DNA of 64,000 bases from Geomonas sp. Red32 (GCF_023652955.1 NZ_JAKLOY010000007.1:266566-330565), one strand, 5' to 3'; shown: positions 1 through 9,300, numbered from the stretch's first letter. Translations and numbers: made by a program. The notes: a model not told the origin generated them from the sequence alone.

Positions 1-884
1 ACCGTAACCTCGTCATCGAGAAGAAGGGGCGCTACCTGAAGAAGGCGTTTGGCAGCTACGTCTCGCCCGAGCTGGTGGAGGAGATCGTCAGGGATCCGGG
101 GCGGCTCAAGCTGGGCGGGGAGAAGCGCGAGGTCAGCATCCTCTTCTCCGACATCCGCGGCTTCACCACCCTGTCCGAGTCGCTCACTCCTGAGGCGCTG
201 GTGCGGCTTCTCAACCAGTACCTCTCCCCCATGACCCAGATCGTGATGGAGGAGCGGGGAACGCTCGACAAGTTCATCGGCGACGCGGTGATGGCCATCT
301 ACAACGCCCCCCTCGACGTCGAAGGGCACGCAGGCCACGCCTGTCGCTCTGCGCTGAAGATGGTGGACCGCCTGAAGGTCCTCAACGAGGAGTTCGCCAA
401 GCAGGGACTGCCGCGGATCGAGATCGGCATCGGGATCAACACCGGCGACGCCGTCGTCGGCAACATGGGCGCCGACATCCGTTTCGACTACACCGCCATC
501 GGCGACAACGTCAACCTTGCTTCGCGGCTGGAGGGGCTCAACAAGCTCTACGGCACCCACATCCTGGTAAGCGAGACCACCCGGGCGCAGTCGGGGGAGG
601 GGTACCACTTCCGCGAGGTCGACCGGGTGAGGGTGAAAGGAAAGCACGAGCCGGTCGCGGTGTACGAGCTTCTCGCGGGCGAGCCGGAATTTGCCGCCAA
701 CTATTCCCGGGCGCTCACCCTCTACCGGGGCGAGCATTTCAGCGAGGCGATGGCCATCTTCGCCGAGCTTGCCGCCGCGAAGGAAGACAGGGTCTCCGCC
801 CTCTACGAGGAACGCTGCCGCGAATACATCGCCACCCCCCCCGCCACCGGCTGGGACGGCGTTTACGTGGCGAAGACGAAATAA
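1..884 (+). CDS. Class III adenylate/guanylate cyclase, C-terminal part (5' end outside window)
   Basis: Open from the left edge (codons in phase from base 3) to a TAA at 882-884, so the N-terminal sensor part is missing. The visible part is a complete class III nucleotidyl cyclase catalytic domain: a linker with GSYVSPELVEE, the first metal-binding stretch ILFSDIRGFTTLSE, the second metal Asp in FIGDAVMAIYN, and the transition-state stretch DNVNLASRLEG. A short C-terminal extension follows with a TPR-like helix pair (YSRALTLYRGEHFSEAMAIF). Geobacter homologues commonly have a CHASE2 or HAMP membrane region upstream; that is inference. The product is probably cAMP, but a guanylate or mixed activity cannot be excluded. 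The next gene is a phosphodiesterase-like protein, so both arms of cyclic nucleotide turnover may lie together. Confidence 0.9.
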   Translation, partial: RNLVIEKKGRYLKKAFGSYVSPELVEEIVRDPGRLKLGGEKREVSILFSDIRGFTTLSESLTPEALVRLLNQYLSPMTQIVMEERGTLDKFIGDAVMAIYNAPLDVEGHAGHACRSALKMVDRLKVLNEEFAKQGLPRIEIGIGINTGDAVVGNMGADIRFDYTAIGDNVNLASRLEGLNKLYGTHILVSETTRAQSGEGYHFREVDRVRVKGKHEPVAVYELLAGEPEFAANYSRALTLYRGEHFSEAMAIFAELAAAKEDRVSALYEERCREYIATPPATGWDGVYVAKTK

Positions 885-892
885 GGGTGGGT

Positions 893-1090
893 TGTTGCGT
901 TTCACGGTTAGGCCGTTCAACGCAACCTACGAGGTGGGGCACAGGTCCCCCCCCTTTGCGAAGGGGGGACAGGGGGGATTTTGAAGAGGCCGGCAGGTCA
1001 CTCCGTAGCCGGTTTCCCCCACCCCCTCGCCCCCTCCCTCCAGGGGAGGGGGGATTATGGGTAGGTCGCGTTGAGGAACGAAACGCGATG
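893..1090. repeat. Cluster of short palindromic intergenic repeats
   Basis: Three elements fill the gap between the cyclase and phosphodiesterase genes. At about 896-927 GTTGCGTTTCA and TTCAACGCAAC form an inverted pair. At 945-983 is a C-run/GCGAA/G-run palindrome followed by GACAGGGGGGATTT (called R1 in this report). At 1017-1053 is a CCCCACCCCCTCGCCCCCTC/AGGGGAGGGG element (R2). R1 and R2 recur at many places in this window, including inside two coding regions. They look like REP/MITE-type elements. No gene is seen in this gap. Confidence 0.75.
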
Positions 1091-1147
1091 GGTTCTAAAG
1101 CCGGTCCGTCCGGAAACAGTAACTAGTTAGGAAGGGAGTACTGGGCA

Positions 1148-1906
1148 GTGAAACTACGCGTGCTTGGCTGCTCGGGAGCGGAATTCCCCGGCCATCATCC
1201 ATCGGCTTTTCTGATCGACGGCTGCCTCCTTTTGGACGGCGGGACCATCGGCGCCGTGCTCGATGAAGAGGACCAGTGGCTGATCAAGGATATCCTGATC
1301 ACCCACCCCCACCTGGACCATATCCGCGGCATCCCGCTCTTGGCCGACAACATCGTCATCAAGGGGCTCTCCGGCCAGGTCAACGTGATCGGAACCGCCG
1401 AGACCTTGGGCGCGCTCAGCTCCCATCTTATGAACGGGCTGATCTGGCCCGATTTCACCAAGATACCGACCCCCGAAAATCCGGTCCTGAGGTTCCGCGA
1501 GATCGCCCCCGGCAGCGAGTTCGCCGTCGGTGACTACCGCGTGACCGCCTGCCGCGTCAATCACACGGTCCCCGCGGTCGCCTACCGCATCGAGGGTGGC
1601 GGCTCGTCGCTCCTTTACACCGGCGACACCGGTCCCTGCGCACCCCTGTGGGAGATGGCGGGGCACCTCTCGGCCCTCGTCATCGAGGTCTCCTTCCCGA
1701 ACGAGCTGGAGGAACTGGCCAGCATGACCGGTCACCTCACCCCGCTCCTTTTGCAAAAGGAACTGAAGAAACTCCCGGCTCCCCCTGGACGGATCCTGAT
1801 CACCCACCTAAAGCCCCAGTACTATGACCAGATCACCGCCCAGCTCGCGGCGCTCGGTCTGGCCGGAGTCGAGGTCATGCGGGACGGGGATGTCTATGAG
1901 CTGTAA
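1148..1906 (+). CDS. Metallo-beta-lactamase-fold hydrolase, likely class II 3',5'-cyclic nucleotide phosphodiesterase
   Basis: A 252-residue MBL-fold protein with no signal peptide, so cytoplasmic. The zinc-binding signature HPHLDH lies at residues 53-58. Further metal ligands are likely in VNHTVPAVAYR, in LLYTGDTGP and in the C-terminal ITHLKPQ. The opening MKLRVLGCSGAEFPGHHPS and the overall length fit the class II cyclic nucleotide phosphodiesterase group, which hydrolyses cAMP or cGMP. Lying just downstream of a nucleotidyl cyclase supports that role but does not prove it. A generic ribonuclease Z-like or other MBL hydrolase is the alternative. The ATG is preceded by a purine-rich AAGGGAG. 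The Mla-type permease gene follows after 27 bases, so the two may be cotranscribed. Confidence 0.75.
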   Translation: MKLRVLGCSGAEFPGHHPSAFLIDGCLLLDGGTIGAVLDEEDQWLIKDILITHPHLDHIRGIPLLADNIVIKGLSGQVNVIGTAETLGALSSHLMNGLIWPDFTKIPTPENPVLRFREIAPGSEFAVGDYRVTACRVNHTVPAVAYRIEGGGSSLLYTGDTGPCAPLWEMAGHLSALVIEVSFPNELEELASMTGHLTPLLLQKELKKLPAPPGRILITHLKPQYYDQITAQLAALGLAGVEVMRDGDVYEL

Positions 1907-1933
1907 TTCCCGGTCCGGCCAAAAGGACTCCCG

Positions 1934-2713
1934 ATGGTGACCGCGCTGCTGGACGGGCTCGTCACCATGATCGTCTACCTGTACGATCTCACCGAGATGA
2001 TCCTCAAGGCGTTCCGGGATTCGTTCCTGGTGATCCGCGAGGGGGCCCGTCCGGTCCTCAGCGTCTACCTGCGGCAGGTCTATTTCACCGGCCTTGAGGC
2101 GGTGAAGATCGTCATCAGCACCGCGCTCATCATCGGCACCGTGGTCATCACCCAGATCGTCAGCATCGCCGGGACGGGGAGCGAATCTCTCACCGGCAAG
2201 GTCCTGGTCTGGATCGTGGTACGGGAACTGGGGCCGCTCTTGACCGCGATCATCGTGGTCGCCCGCTCCGGCACCGCCATCGCCGCGGAATTGAGCCAGA
2301 TGAAGATCGGCGGCGAGATCGAGTCGCTGGCATTACTGGGGATCCCCCCGGAGAAGTACCTCATCCTCCCGAGGATTTTCGGCGTCGCCACCGCCGTGGT
2401 GGTGCTCACCATCTACTTCGAGATAGGGGCGGTGCTGGGTAGCTTCCTGGTCGCCTCCTTCGGGTGGCACGTTCCGTGGGAACAGTACTCCCAGGGAGTC
2501 TTCGCCGTGCTGACCATCTGGGAGCTGGCGCTGTCGCTTTTAAAAAGCCTCCTCTTCGGGCTTTTCATCGGGGCCATCTGCTGCCGCCAGGGGCTCTCGG
2601 TCGGCAAAAGCGTTACGCAGATCCCGCAGGCCGCCACCAAGGCCGTCATGCAGAGCCTCTTTTTGCTCTTCATCATCGACGGCATCATCTCGCTCTTCTT
2701 CCTCATCAGGTGA
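1934..2713 (+). CDS. mlaE: MlaE-family ABC transporter permease
   Basis: A 259-residue polytopic inner membrane protein of MlaE size. It has the MlaE features: an amphipathic N-terminal segment, then membrane helices around EAVKIVISTALIIGTVVI, a RELGPLLTAIIVVARSGTAIAAELSQMKI core, and two C-terminal hydrophobic segments ending LFLLFIIDGIISLFFLIR. The conserved GxxxAAELxxM-type stretch and the following EIESLALLGI segment, which contacts the ATPase in MlaE, are visible. In the Mla system the permease moves phospholipid between the inner membrane and an MCE-domain carrier. Five bases separate its stop from the next gene, and an MCE protein follows, so this is a transport operon. The likely role is outer membrane lipid homeostasis. 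Confidence 0.93.
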   Translation: MVTALLDGLVTMIVYLYDLTEMILKAFRDSFLVIREGARPVLSVYLRQVYFTGLEAVKIVISTALIIGTVVITQIVSIAGTGSESLTGKVLVWIVVRELGPLLTAIIVVARSGTAIAAELSQMKIGGEIESLALLGIPPEKYLILPRIFGVATAVVVLTIYFEIGAVLGSFLVASFGWHVPWEQYSQGVFAVLTIWELALSLLKSLLFGLFIGAICCRQGLSVGKSVTQIPQAATKAVMQSLFLLFIIDGIISLFFLIR

Positions 2714-2718
2714 CCGCC

Positions 2719-3375
2719 ATGGATGCCATCGTATTCGACCAGGTGAGGGGAGGGGAGGTGCTGGAGGAGGTAACTCTTTCGGTCCCGCAGGGGAGCCGGG
2801 CGGCGGTGATCGCCTCCCGCCAGGAGGAGTGCGACCTCCTGCTGAGGATAATGCTGGGGCTGGCCGCACCCGATTCCGGAACGGTCACCGTGCTGGGGCA
2901 GGAGGTCGGGATTCTCTCCGAAAAGGCGCTCAACCATTTGAGGCGGGAAGTGGCCGTGGTCCAAAGCAGCGGCGGGCTGGTCTCCAATCTGAAGGTCTGG
3001 GAAAACCTGGTGCTCCCCCTGGAGTATCACTCGAAGCTTTCCGCCCCGGACATCGAAGAACGCGGGACAGCCGCCCTCCAGGATGTCGGTTACACGGGCC
3101 GGCTCATGGAGCTCCCCGCCCATCTGTCAGTCTACCAGAAGCGGCAGATCGGGCTGGCCCGGGCCATCATCACCGATCCCCCGCTGGCCGTCTACCAGGG
3201 GATCTTCTCGGGGCTGAGCGGGAGCGAGCGAAACGCCCTGGTTGCCGCCATCAACCGGTTCAATAGGCGCAACCCCGAGCGCACCGCACTCTTTCTGTCC
3301 ACCGACGAGGCGGCCTTAAAGGACCTGGACATCAACCTTCGCATCTCCGTCAAAGGGAGTTCGGCACATGATTAA
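2719..3375 (+). CDS. MlaF-like ABC subunit lacking catalytic motifs (pseudo-ATPase)
   Basis: 218 residues in the mlaF position between the permease and the MCE gene; the start is the ATG five bases after the permease stop. The overall pattern is that of an ABC nucleotide-binding domain: GEVLEEVTLSVPQGS, PDSGTVTVLGQEVG, a retained Q-loop glutamine at about 82, and a helix ending QIGLARAIITDPP. Every catalytic element is altered. The Walker A position (about 32-40) reads ASRQEECDL with no GKS/T. The signature is LSVYQ (136-140) rather than LSGGQ. Walker B reads PLAVYQG where DEP is expected. The switch histidine position reads STDE. The frame is intact and overlaps the next gene by 8 bases, so it is not a decayed pseudogene. 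It may be a structural subunit, or another ATPase may power this permease. Confidence 0.85.
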   Translation: MDAIVFDQVRGGEVLEEVTLSVPQGSRAAVIASRQEECDLLLRIMLGLAAPDSGTVTVLGQEVGILSEKALNHLRREVAVVQSSGGLVSNLKVWENLVLPLEYHSKLSAPDIEERGTAALQDVGYTGRLMELPAHLSVYQKRQIGLARAIITDPPLAVYQGIFSGLSGSERNALVAAINRFNRRNPERTALFLSTDEAALKDLDINLRISVKGSSAHD

Positions 3376-4354
3376 GCAAGAGGACCCCCGCTTCAGGCAC
3401 CTGAAGAAGAAAATCACCGTCTTCACCGCGGTGGCTGTTGCCGTCATCGTGGGGGTGGTGGTGCTGATCGGGAAGGAGAACGACCTCTTCACCCAGAAGT
3501 ACGAGCTGATGTTCACCGTCGACAAGGGTACCGGCTTCAACCGGGGGATGCCGGTCAAGCTCTCCGGCTTCCGGATCGGCCGCATCAAGTCGATCTCGCT
3601 GAACGAGACCGCCAAGGTCGACATCGTGCTGCAGATCGACACGGAGTACCGGAAATGGATACGGAAGGATTCGACCGCCAAGCTGGTCAAGGAAGGGCTG
3701 GTCGGCGACTCGGTGATCGAGGTCTCGGTCGGTAATCCCCAGCTTCCCGAGCTTAAAGACCGCGAGCGGCTCGCCTACGCGAAGACCAAGGCGCTTGATG
3801 AGCTGGCCGACGAGCTGGCTGAGAAGGTCAAGCCGGTCCTCATGGACGTCAAAGACATCATCGGATACATGAACGATCCCAACGGGGATATCAAGACGTC
3901 GCTCAGGAACTTCGCCACCCTCTCCGGGAACCTGGAGCTGACCAGGCAGCGGGCGGATCACCTTTTGGACAAGACCACCGACAGCGTCGGGACCATCAGT
4001 ACCCATGCCGTGAAGGCGGTGGATCAGACTTCCTCCAAACTGTCTTCCGTTCTCGACGACACCTCGGTCACCGTTAAACGGGCCAACGCCTCGCTGCAGA
4101 AAGTGGACGAGAAACTGCCGGTTATGCTGGGAAACATGGAGAGCTCCCTGAAGAACGTGGAGGCGATCAGCAAGGACCTCCGCCACACCGAGGAGCAGGT
4201 GCTTCCCAAGGTCCCGGCCATGGTGAGGAAATCGGACGAGGCGCTTGACGGAGCCAACACCGTCATCAAGGCGGTCAAGGGTACCTGGCCGATCAGCGGC
4301 AAGATCCCGGAGCCGAACGAGAAGCAGTTCGTGGAGGGAGACAGCCATGAATGA
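3368..4354 (+). CDS. mlaD: MlaD-family MCE-domain substrate-binding protein
   Basis: 328 residues: a short cytoplasmic N-terminus, one membrane anchor (VFTAVAVAVIVGVVVLI, about 18-34), an MCE domain (about 42-120, with GTGFNRGMPVKLSGFRIGRI and a GLVGDSVIEVS strand), then a long helical periplasmic region to about residue 310. MCE proteins form rings or tubes that carry hydrophobic lipids between membranes. The extended helical C-terminus is longer than E. coli MlaD and more like the Pqi/Yrb or plant TGD2 type. It overlaps the upstream ATPase-like gene by 8 bases and the downstream lipoprotein gene by 8 bases, so translation is probably coupled across the operon. Periplasmic, anchored in the inner membrane. 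Confidence 0.93.
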   Translation: MIKQEDPRFRHLKKKITVFTAVAVAVIVGVVVLIGKENDLFTQKYELMFTVDKGTGFNRGMPVKLSGFRIGRIKSISLNETAKVDIVLQIDTEYRKWIRKDSTAKLVKEGLVGDSVIEVSVGNPQLPELKDRERLAYAKTKALDELADELAEKVKPVLMDVKDIIGYMNDPNGDIKTSLRNFATLSGNLELTRQRADHLLDKTTDSVGTISTHAVKAVDQTSSKLSSVLDDTSVTVKRANASLQKVDEKLPVMLGNMESSLKNVEAISKDLRHTEEQVLPKVPAMVRKSDEALDGANTVIKAVKGTWPISGKIPEPNEKQFVEGDSHE

Positions 4355-5519
4355 GCCGCGGATGATGGCCGACGAGGCGGGCTTCCCCCACCCCCTGACC
4401 CCCTCCCTCAAGGGGAGGGGGGGTGTTTCTGCGACGCTGCCCCAGCGTCCCCCCCTTTGCGAAGGGGGGACAGGGGGGATTTTAGCGCTGTCGGAGCCGC
4501 GGGCCATGGTTGGCGAGGCGGGCTTCCCCCACCCCCTGGCCCCCTCCCTCAAGGGGAGGGGGGATGTTCCTGCGACGCTGCCCCAGCGTTCCCCCCTTGT
4601 TAAAGGGGGGACAGGGGGGATTTGCATCATCGCTCTGCTCACTCTCCTACTCTCCGGCTGCGGCGGCGGAGCCGCGAAACGTCTCCCCCAGGCGCGGCTC
4701 GATGCCGTCGCCTGCACCGAGCGCGGGATCGCCGCCCAGGCCGGCGGCCACCAGGACGATGCCCTGGCCCAGTTCGGCGAGGCGCTGAGGCTGCAAAGCT
4801 CGATCGAGAACAACGAAGGGATGGTAGTCGCGCTGGTTAACATTGCCAGGACCGAGCGGCTCAAAGGTATGCTGGCCCCGGCACGGGAGTCGATCGACCG
4901 GGCGGTTTCCCTGCTCCCGGAATCGTCGACCGTCGCTTCCGAGGTCTGCTTCGAGAAGGCCAAGATCCTCCTCGCCGCGGGAGATCTTGCCGCCGCCAAG
5001 GAATGGGCGCTCCGCGCCGAGGGTGCCGAGAAGGGGGATGCCGCCGGAAGGATGGCCAACCTGACCGCGCTCATCTCGCTCAAGCAGGGGCTTCGGGATC
5101 AGGCGCGGGAACAGGCGGAGAGGGCGCGTAACCTCAACCGCTCGGTGTCGGCGACGCAGGAGGAAGCCAATTCGCTGAGACTCTTGGCGGAGATTTCGCT
5201 GGCAAAAGGTGAGGGGAAGAGTGCGCGGGAGCTGTTCGGGCAGGCGCTTGGGCTCGACAAGGATCTCGGGCTGGGAAGGAAAGTGGCAGCCGACCTGCGC
5301 GGCGTAGCCTGCGCCGCCGCCGTCGAGGGGGACAAAGCCTCCGCCATCGCCTATTACCGCCGTTCCATGGAGGCCAGTCTCAACGGCGGTGACCGTTCCG
5401 CTGCCGCCGGCGACATGGCCCGCCTCGCCGGCCTCTACCGCGCCACCGGCCAAGAAAAGCTCGCCCGTCAGATCGAGGAAGACCTTAATAAACTCCCCCC
5501 GGCGACCCCGCCCAATTGA
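4347..5519 (+). CDS. TPR-type lipoprotein with repeat-derived N-terminal extension
   Basis: 390 residues from the ATG at 4347, which overlaps the MCE gene. A lipoprotein signal core (IIALLTLLLSGC) occurs only at residues 94-105, behind about 90 residues encoded by two tandem copies of a 141-bp (47-codon) unit made of the R2 and R1 palindromic repeats. Because the unit is a multiple of three, the frame is kept. The mature part is a helical repeat domain with TPR character (ACTERGIAAQAGGHQDDALA, ALVNIARTERLKG, ASAIAYYRRSM-like helices). It closes the Mla-type operon, so it could be an outer membrane or periplasmic partner of the MCE protein. Whether the signal still works with this extension is open. 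ATG 4506 is an alternative start but has no clear ribosome binding site. Confidence 0.75.
   Translation: MNEPRMMADEAGFPHPLTPSLKGRGGVSATLPQRPPLCEGGTGGILALSEPRAMVGEAGFPHPLAPSLKGRGDVPATLPQRSPLVKGGTGGICIIALLTLLLSGCGGGAAKRLPQARLDAVACTERGIAAQAGGHQDDALAQFGEALRLQSSIENNEGMVVALVNIARTERLKGMLAPARESIDRAVSLLPESSTVASEVCFEKAKILLAAGDLAAAKEWALRAEGAEKGDAAGRMANLTALISLKQGLRDQAREQAERARNLNRSVSATQEEANSLRLLAEISLAKGEGKSARELFGQALGLDKDLGLGRKVAADLRGVACAAAVEGDKASAIAYYRRSMEASLNGGDRSAAAGDMARLAGLYRATGQEKLARQIEEDLNKLPPATPPN
4374..4625. repeat. Tandem duplication (141-bp period) of palindromic repeats inside a coding region
   Basis: GAGGCGG at 4374 and again at 4515 marks two copies of the same composite: an R2 element (CCCCACCCCCT...AGGGGAGGGG), a linker with GCGACGCTGCCCCAGCG, then an R1 element ending GACAGGGGGGATTT. 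The translated peptides of the two copies are almost identical (for example DEAGFPHPL and GEAGFPHPL). The second R1 has TTGTTAAA in place of TTTGCGAA. Both elements match intergenic copies elsewhere in the window. Confidence 0.9.
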
Positions 5520-5543
5520 CAGAGCAACTGCGGCAAACGATAC

Positions 5544-6002
5544 TCAGATCTCGTCCCCCGGCAGAGGGGTGCGGTCCTTCACCTTGGCCAAGACCCGATC
5601 GAAGTCGTCTCTTGTTCGTCCCATGCTTTCGGCGATGAGAGTCAAAACCAAGGTGTTGAGGCTGACGCCTTCCTGTTGAGCCATGGAGACTAAACGGGCA
5701 TGCATGGACTTCGGAAGTCGCGCCACGAATTTCCCCGATACCTGGGCCAACTCCACAGGTCTTGCGGTCGGTTTAGGAATAGGTCTTCCCATGTCGACCG
5801 CTGCAGCGACCCATGAGGAAAAGGCATCCCGGCCGTTGGCGACCGCCTCCTCCACGGTAGCACCGTCAGACATGCAGCCCGGGAGGTCAGGAAACGTTAT
5901 AAGAAAGCCTCCACCATCCTCCACTGAAAGGGGGGAGACTTCATGCATGTATTCTTCAAAGGCATGGGGAGGGGGGACGGGTTTTATTTTCTTGATGCTC
6001 AT
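5544..6002 (-). CDS. hicB: HicB-family antitoxin with C-terminal ribbon-helix-helix
   Basis: 152 residues. The N-terminal half has the HicB partial RNase H-like fold (VEDGGGFLITFPDLPGCMSDGATVEEAVANGRDAF, with the typical PDLPGC signature). The C-terminal half (KFVARLPKSMHARLVSMAQQEGVSLNTLV) is a ribbon-helix-helix DNA-binding domain, so this antitoxin should also repress its own operon. The ATG overlaps the stop of the upstream toxin gene as ATGA, the usual coupled hicA-hicB arrangement. The toxin gene is frameshifted (see 5999-6239), so this may be an orphan antitoxin. It lies convergent to the Mla-type operon, 24 bases from its end. Confidence 0.9.
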   Translation of the reverse strand: MSIKKIKPVPPPHAFEEYMHEVSPLSVEDGGGFLITFPDLPGCMSDGATVEEAVANGRDAFSSWVAAAVDMGRPIPKPTARPVELAQVSGKFVARLPKSMHARLVSMAQQEGVSLNTLVLTLIAESMGRTRDDFDRVLAKVKDRTPLPGDEI

Positions 6003-6239
6003 TGATTGCTTCTCCTTGCCAGGTCGATCAGAGCGACCAATTGCCTTATATAAATCGGCTTAATCGGCCGATGGGCCGGAACTGTGACGCTTAGTTCAAT
6101 TCCGGGAAACGAGAATGTGTGATGGCTCCCGCCGTGATTGCGTATCTCGATGCCATATCTGGCCGCCACGGAAATCAGCTATTCGCCAATCCCGAGGGTT
6201 GGTGCGCATTTTTTGGAGTATTTTTCCCGCAGTGGTCAT
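5999..6239 (-). pseudogene. hicA: HicA-type mRNA interferase toxin, frameshifted
   Basis: Reading the minus strand from an ATG at 6239-6237 gives MTTAGKILQKMRTNPRDWRIAD, the expected start of the longer HicA type. That frame then fails. From about 6175 the homologous sequence continues one base out of phase: ISVAARYGIEIRNHGGSHHT, then FSFPGIELSVTVPAHRPIKP and IYIRQLVALIDLARRSNQ, ending in a TGA that overlaps the hicB start. The span is 241 bases, not a multiple of three, which agrees with one net extra base (or two lost) at about 6172-6178. The catalytic His in GGSHHT is intact but out of frame with the start. Either a natural inactivating mutation or an assembly error explains it. Confidence 0.82.
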
Positions 6240-6374
6240 AGCTTGATGGTACTGGATATAGTACTACGCGTCAACGGCTGAGGTGGTGGAGGTTTGCTGC
6301 GACTTTTCCTGTCGCCCCCTCCCGCTACCCTGTAACAAAGGAAGAAGTCCCAAGACTCCTCAAAGGATCCCGTC

Positions 6375-9300
6375 ATGTCCCTCAATATCTACACGAGCAA
6401 CCGGTTGGAAAACCTGGTGGAGGCACTGGCCGAAGTTCTGCGCCAGCCGCTCGCCTCGCCGTTTACCCCGGAACTGCTGGTGGTGCAGAGAAAGGGGATG
6501 CAGCGCTGGATCGCCATGGAGCTGGCCGGGAAGCTCGGCATCTGGGCCAACTGCGAGTATCCCTTTCCCAACAAGATGGCCTGGCAGCTCTTCGCCCGCA
6601 CCCTCCCGGGGATCGGCGACACCTCCTTCTTCTCGGCCCCCATCATGACCTGGAAGATCGTCGAGATGCTCCCCGCTTTCCTCCACCGGGAGGAGTTCGC
6701 TCCCCTGCGCCATTACCTGGCGGACGACCGCGACGGTCTCAAACGCTTCCAGCTCGCTTCCCGTGTCGCCGACACCTTCGACCAGTACACCTTCTTCCGC
6801 CCGGAGATGCTCCTTGAGTGGGAAGCGGGGAAGGGGGGCGATTGGCAGGAAATCCTCTGGCGCGAGCTCTCCCGCTTCGGCGGCGGTCAGCATCGCGGCA
6901 GGCTCAAGTACGAGTTCTCCCGGCTCCTCCAGGAGTCTTCGCCGGGTGACCCCGCGCTCCCCGAGCGGATCACCGTCTTCGGTGTTTCCTATCTTCCCCA
7001 GTACCATCTCGATATTCTGGCCGATGCCGCGCGCCATACCACCGTCAACCTCTTCCTGTTGAGCCCTTGCCGCGAGTACTGGGGCGATATCGTCACCCCC
7101 CGCGAGATGGCCCGCCTGAGGGCGGACGAGCAGGAGTACGTGACCGAAGGAAACCCGCTCCTCGCCTCGCTCGGCAAGCTGGCCCGCGACTTCTCCAACA
7201 TGGTGATCGACGGCGGCAGCGCCGTGGTGTCCGAGACCGACCTCTACCGCGACCCCGGCGACGCGACGCTCCTGGCCGCCGTCCAATCCGACATCCTGAA
7301 TCTCCGCGGAGCGGGGCTGGAGGAGAAGCGGATCATCGCGCCCGAAGACCGCTCGTTGCAGATCCACTCCTGCCACAGCCCGTTGCGCGAGATCGAGGTG
7401 CTGCACGACAACCTGCTGGATCTCCTCGCCTCCGATCCCACCCTGGAGTGCCGCGACATCGTGGTGATGACCCCCGACATCGAGAGCTACGCTCCCTACG
7501 TCTCCATGGTCTTCGACGGGGGCAGCGATCCCTCCAAGAAAATCCCCTTCTCCATCGCCGACCGAAGCCTTGCCAGTGAAGGAGCGGTAGCCGCCGTCCT
7601 CCTGAAGCTCCTCACCCTGGCGGGAAGCCGCCTGACCGCCACCGCGGTCTTCGACCTCCTGGAATCCCCTCCCGTCCGGGCGCGCTTCGGGCTCGATCTT
7701 CAGGAGTTGGAGCTGATCCGGGGGTGGATCGAGGAGACCCGCATCCGCTGGGGGATCGACGAGCAGCATCGCGCGAGCCTCGGGCTCCCCGCTTACCGCG
7801 ACAACTCCTGGAGCGCCGGGCTGGACCGTCTGCTCCTGGGATACGCCATGCCCGAGGATGATGATCTCCTCTTCAACGGCGTCCTTCCCTACGGCGAGAT
7901 CGAAGGGAACAGCGCCCGCACACTCGGTAAGTTCGCCGACTTCCTGCGCCACGTCCTCGACCTTTCCCGCACCCTTACCCATCCGCGCGCGCTTCCCGAA
8001 TGGCGACGGGAACTGATCCGCCTGCTGGGCGACTTCGTGGAGGCCGGGGACGAGTTGGCCCATGAGCTTTCCGCCATCACCAAGGTGGTGGGCTCTCTCG
8101 ACGAGGGTGCCGAAAAGGCCGGCTTCTCCGGCCCGGTCGACCTCGCGGTGATCCGTTCCTGGCTCACCTCGCGGCTGGGCGAAGAAGAGCAGGGAACCGG
8201 CTTTTTGACCGGCTCGGTGACCTTCTGCGCGATGCTTCCCATGCGGAGCATCCCGTTCCGCGTGGTGGCGCTGATCGGCATGGACGACAAGGCGTTCCCG
8301 CGCCAGAGCCGTCCCCCCGGTTTCGACCTCATCGCGCGCCACCCGCGCAAAGGGGACCGCTCCGTGCGCGACGAGGATCGCTACCTCTTCCTCGAATGCC
8401 TGATGTCCGCCCGCGAGTACTTCTACCTGAGCTACGTCGGGCAGAGCATCAAGGACAATAGCGCCATCCCTCCCTCGGTGCTGGTCAGCGAGCTGATCGA
8501 CGCCGTCGGTAAGGGATTCGCCGTGCCTGAAGGGAAGGTCGAGGAGCGGCTGGTCATCCGCCATCGGCTCCAGGCTTTCAGCAAGAGCTATTTCCTCCCG
8601 GATTCCGGCCTTTTCAGCTACTCCACCGAAAACTATGCCGCCCTGGTGGAAGCCGCCGGCCACGCGGCGCCGCCGTCGCATTTCATCTCCGCCGGGTTGA
8701 AAGAGCCCCCCGAGGAGATGCGCAACGTGACGTTAAAGCAGCTGGTGAGCTTCTTCGCCAATCCCTCCCGGTTCCTGTTGGAGAGCCGCCTCGGGATCAG
8801 GCTGGAGGATCTCGCCGTGCCGCTGGAAGAGCGGGAGGCCTTCGCCGTCGATCACCTCGACGCTTACGGTATCAAGCAGCAGATTCTCGCCCGCAGGCTT
8901 TCCCGTTGCGACCTGGAGCCTCTCTTCGCCGCGACCAGGGGGAGGGGGATGCTGCCGCCCGCCCGCCATGGCGACCTGGTGCTCGCCAAAACTGTGGCCG
9001 AAGTGGACGAGCTCGCCGCCGCCATCGAGACCTTCATCGACGGGGAGGAGCAACTGGAGCCGGTGCGCTTCGAGAGCAACCTGGGGCCGTTCCTGTTCAG
9101 CGGGCAGCTGGCCGGGATCTGGCCCTCCTGCAAGGTGAGTTACCGCTGCGCGAAGATGAAGGCCAAGGACGAAATCTCCTGCTGGATCGAGCACCTGGTG
9201 CTGAATGCGATGGCCCCGGAAGGATATCCGCGCGAGAGCGTGCTGGCGATGAAGGACGGGGCGGTACGGTTCAAGCCGGTGGACGGGGCAGTGGAGATGC

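Noticed and set aside
6360..8681. 773-codon open frame on the minus strand
   Set aside because: Antisense to recC, no recognisable domain.
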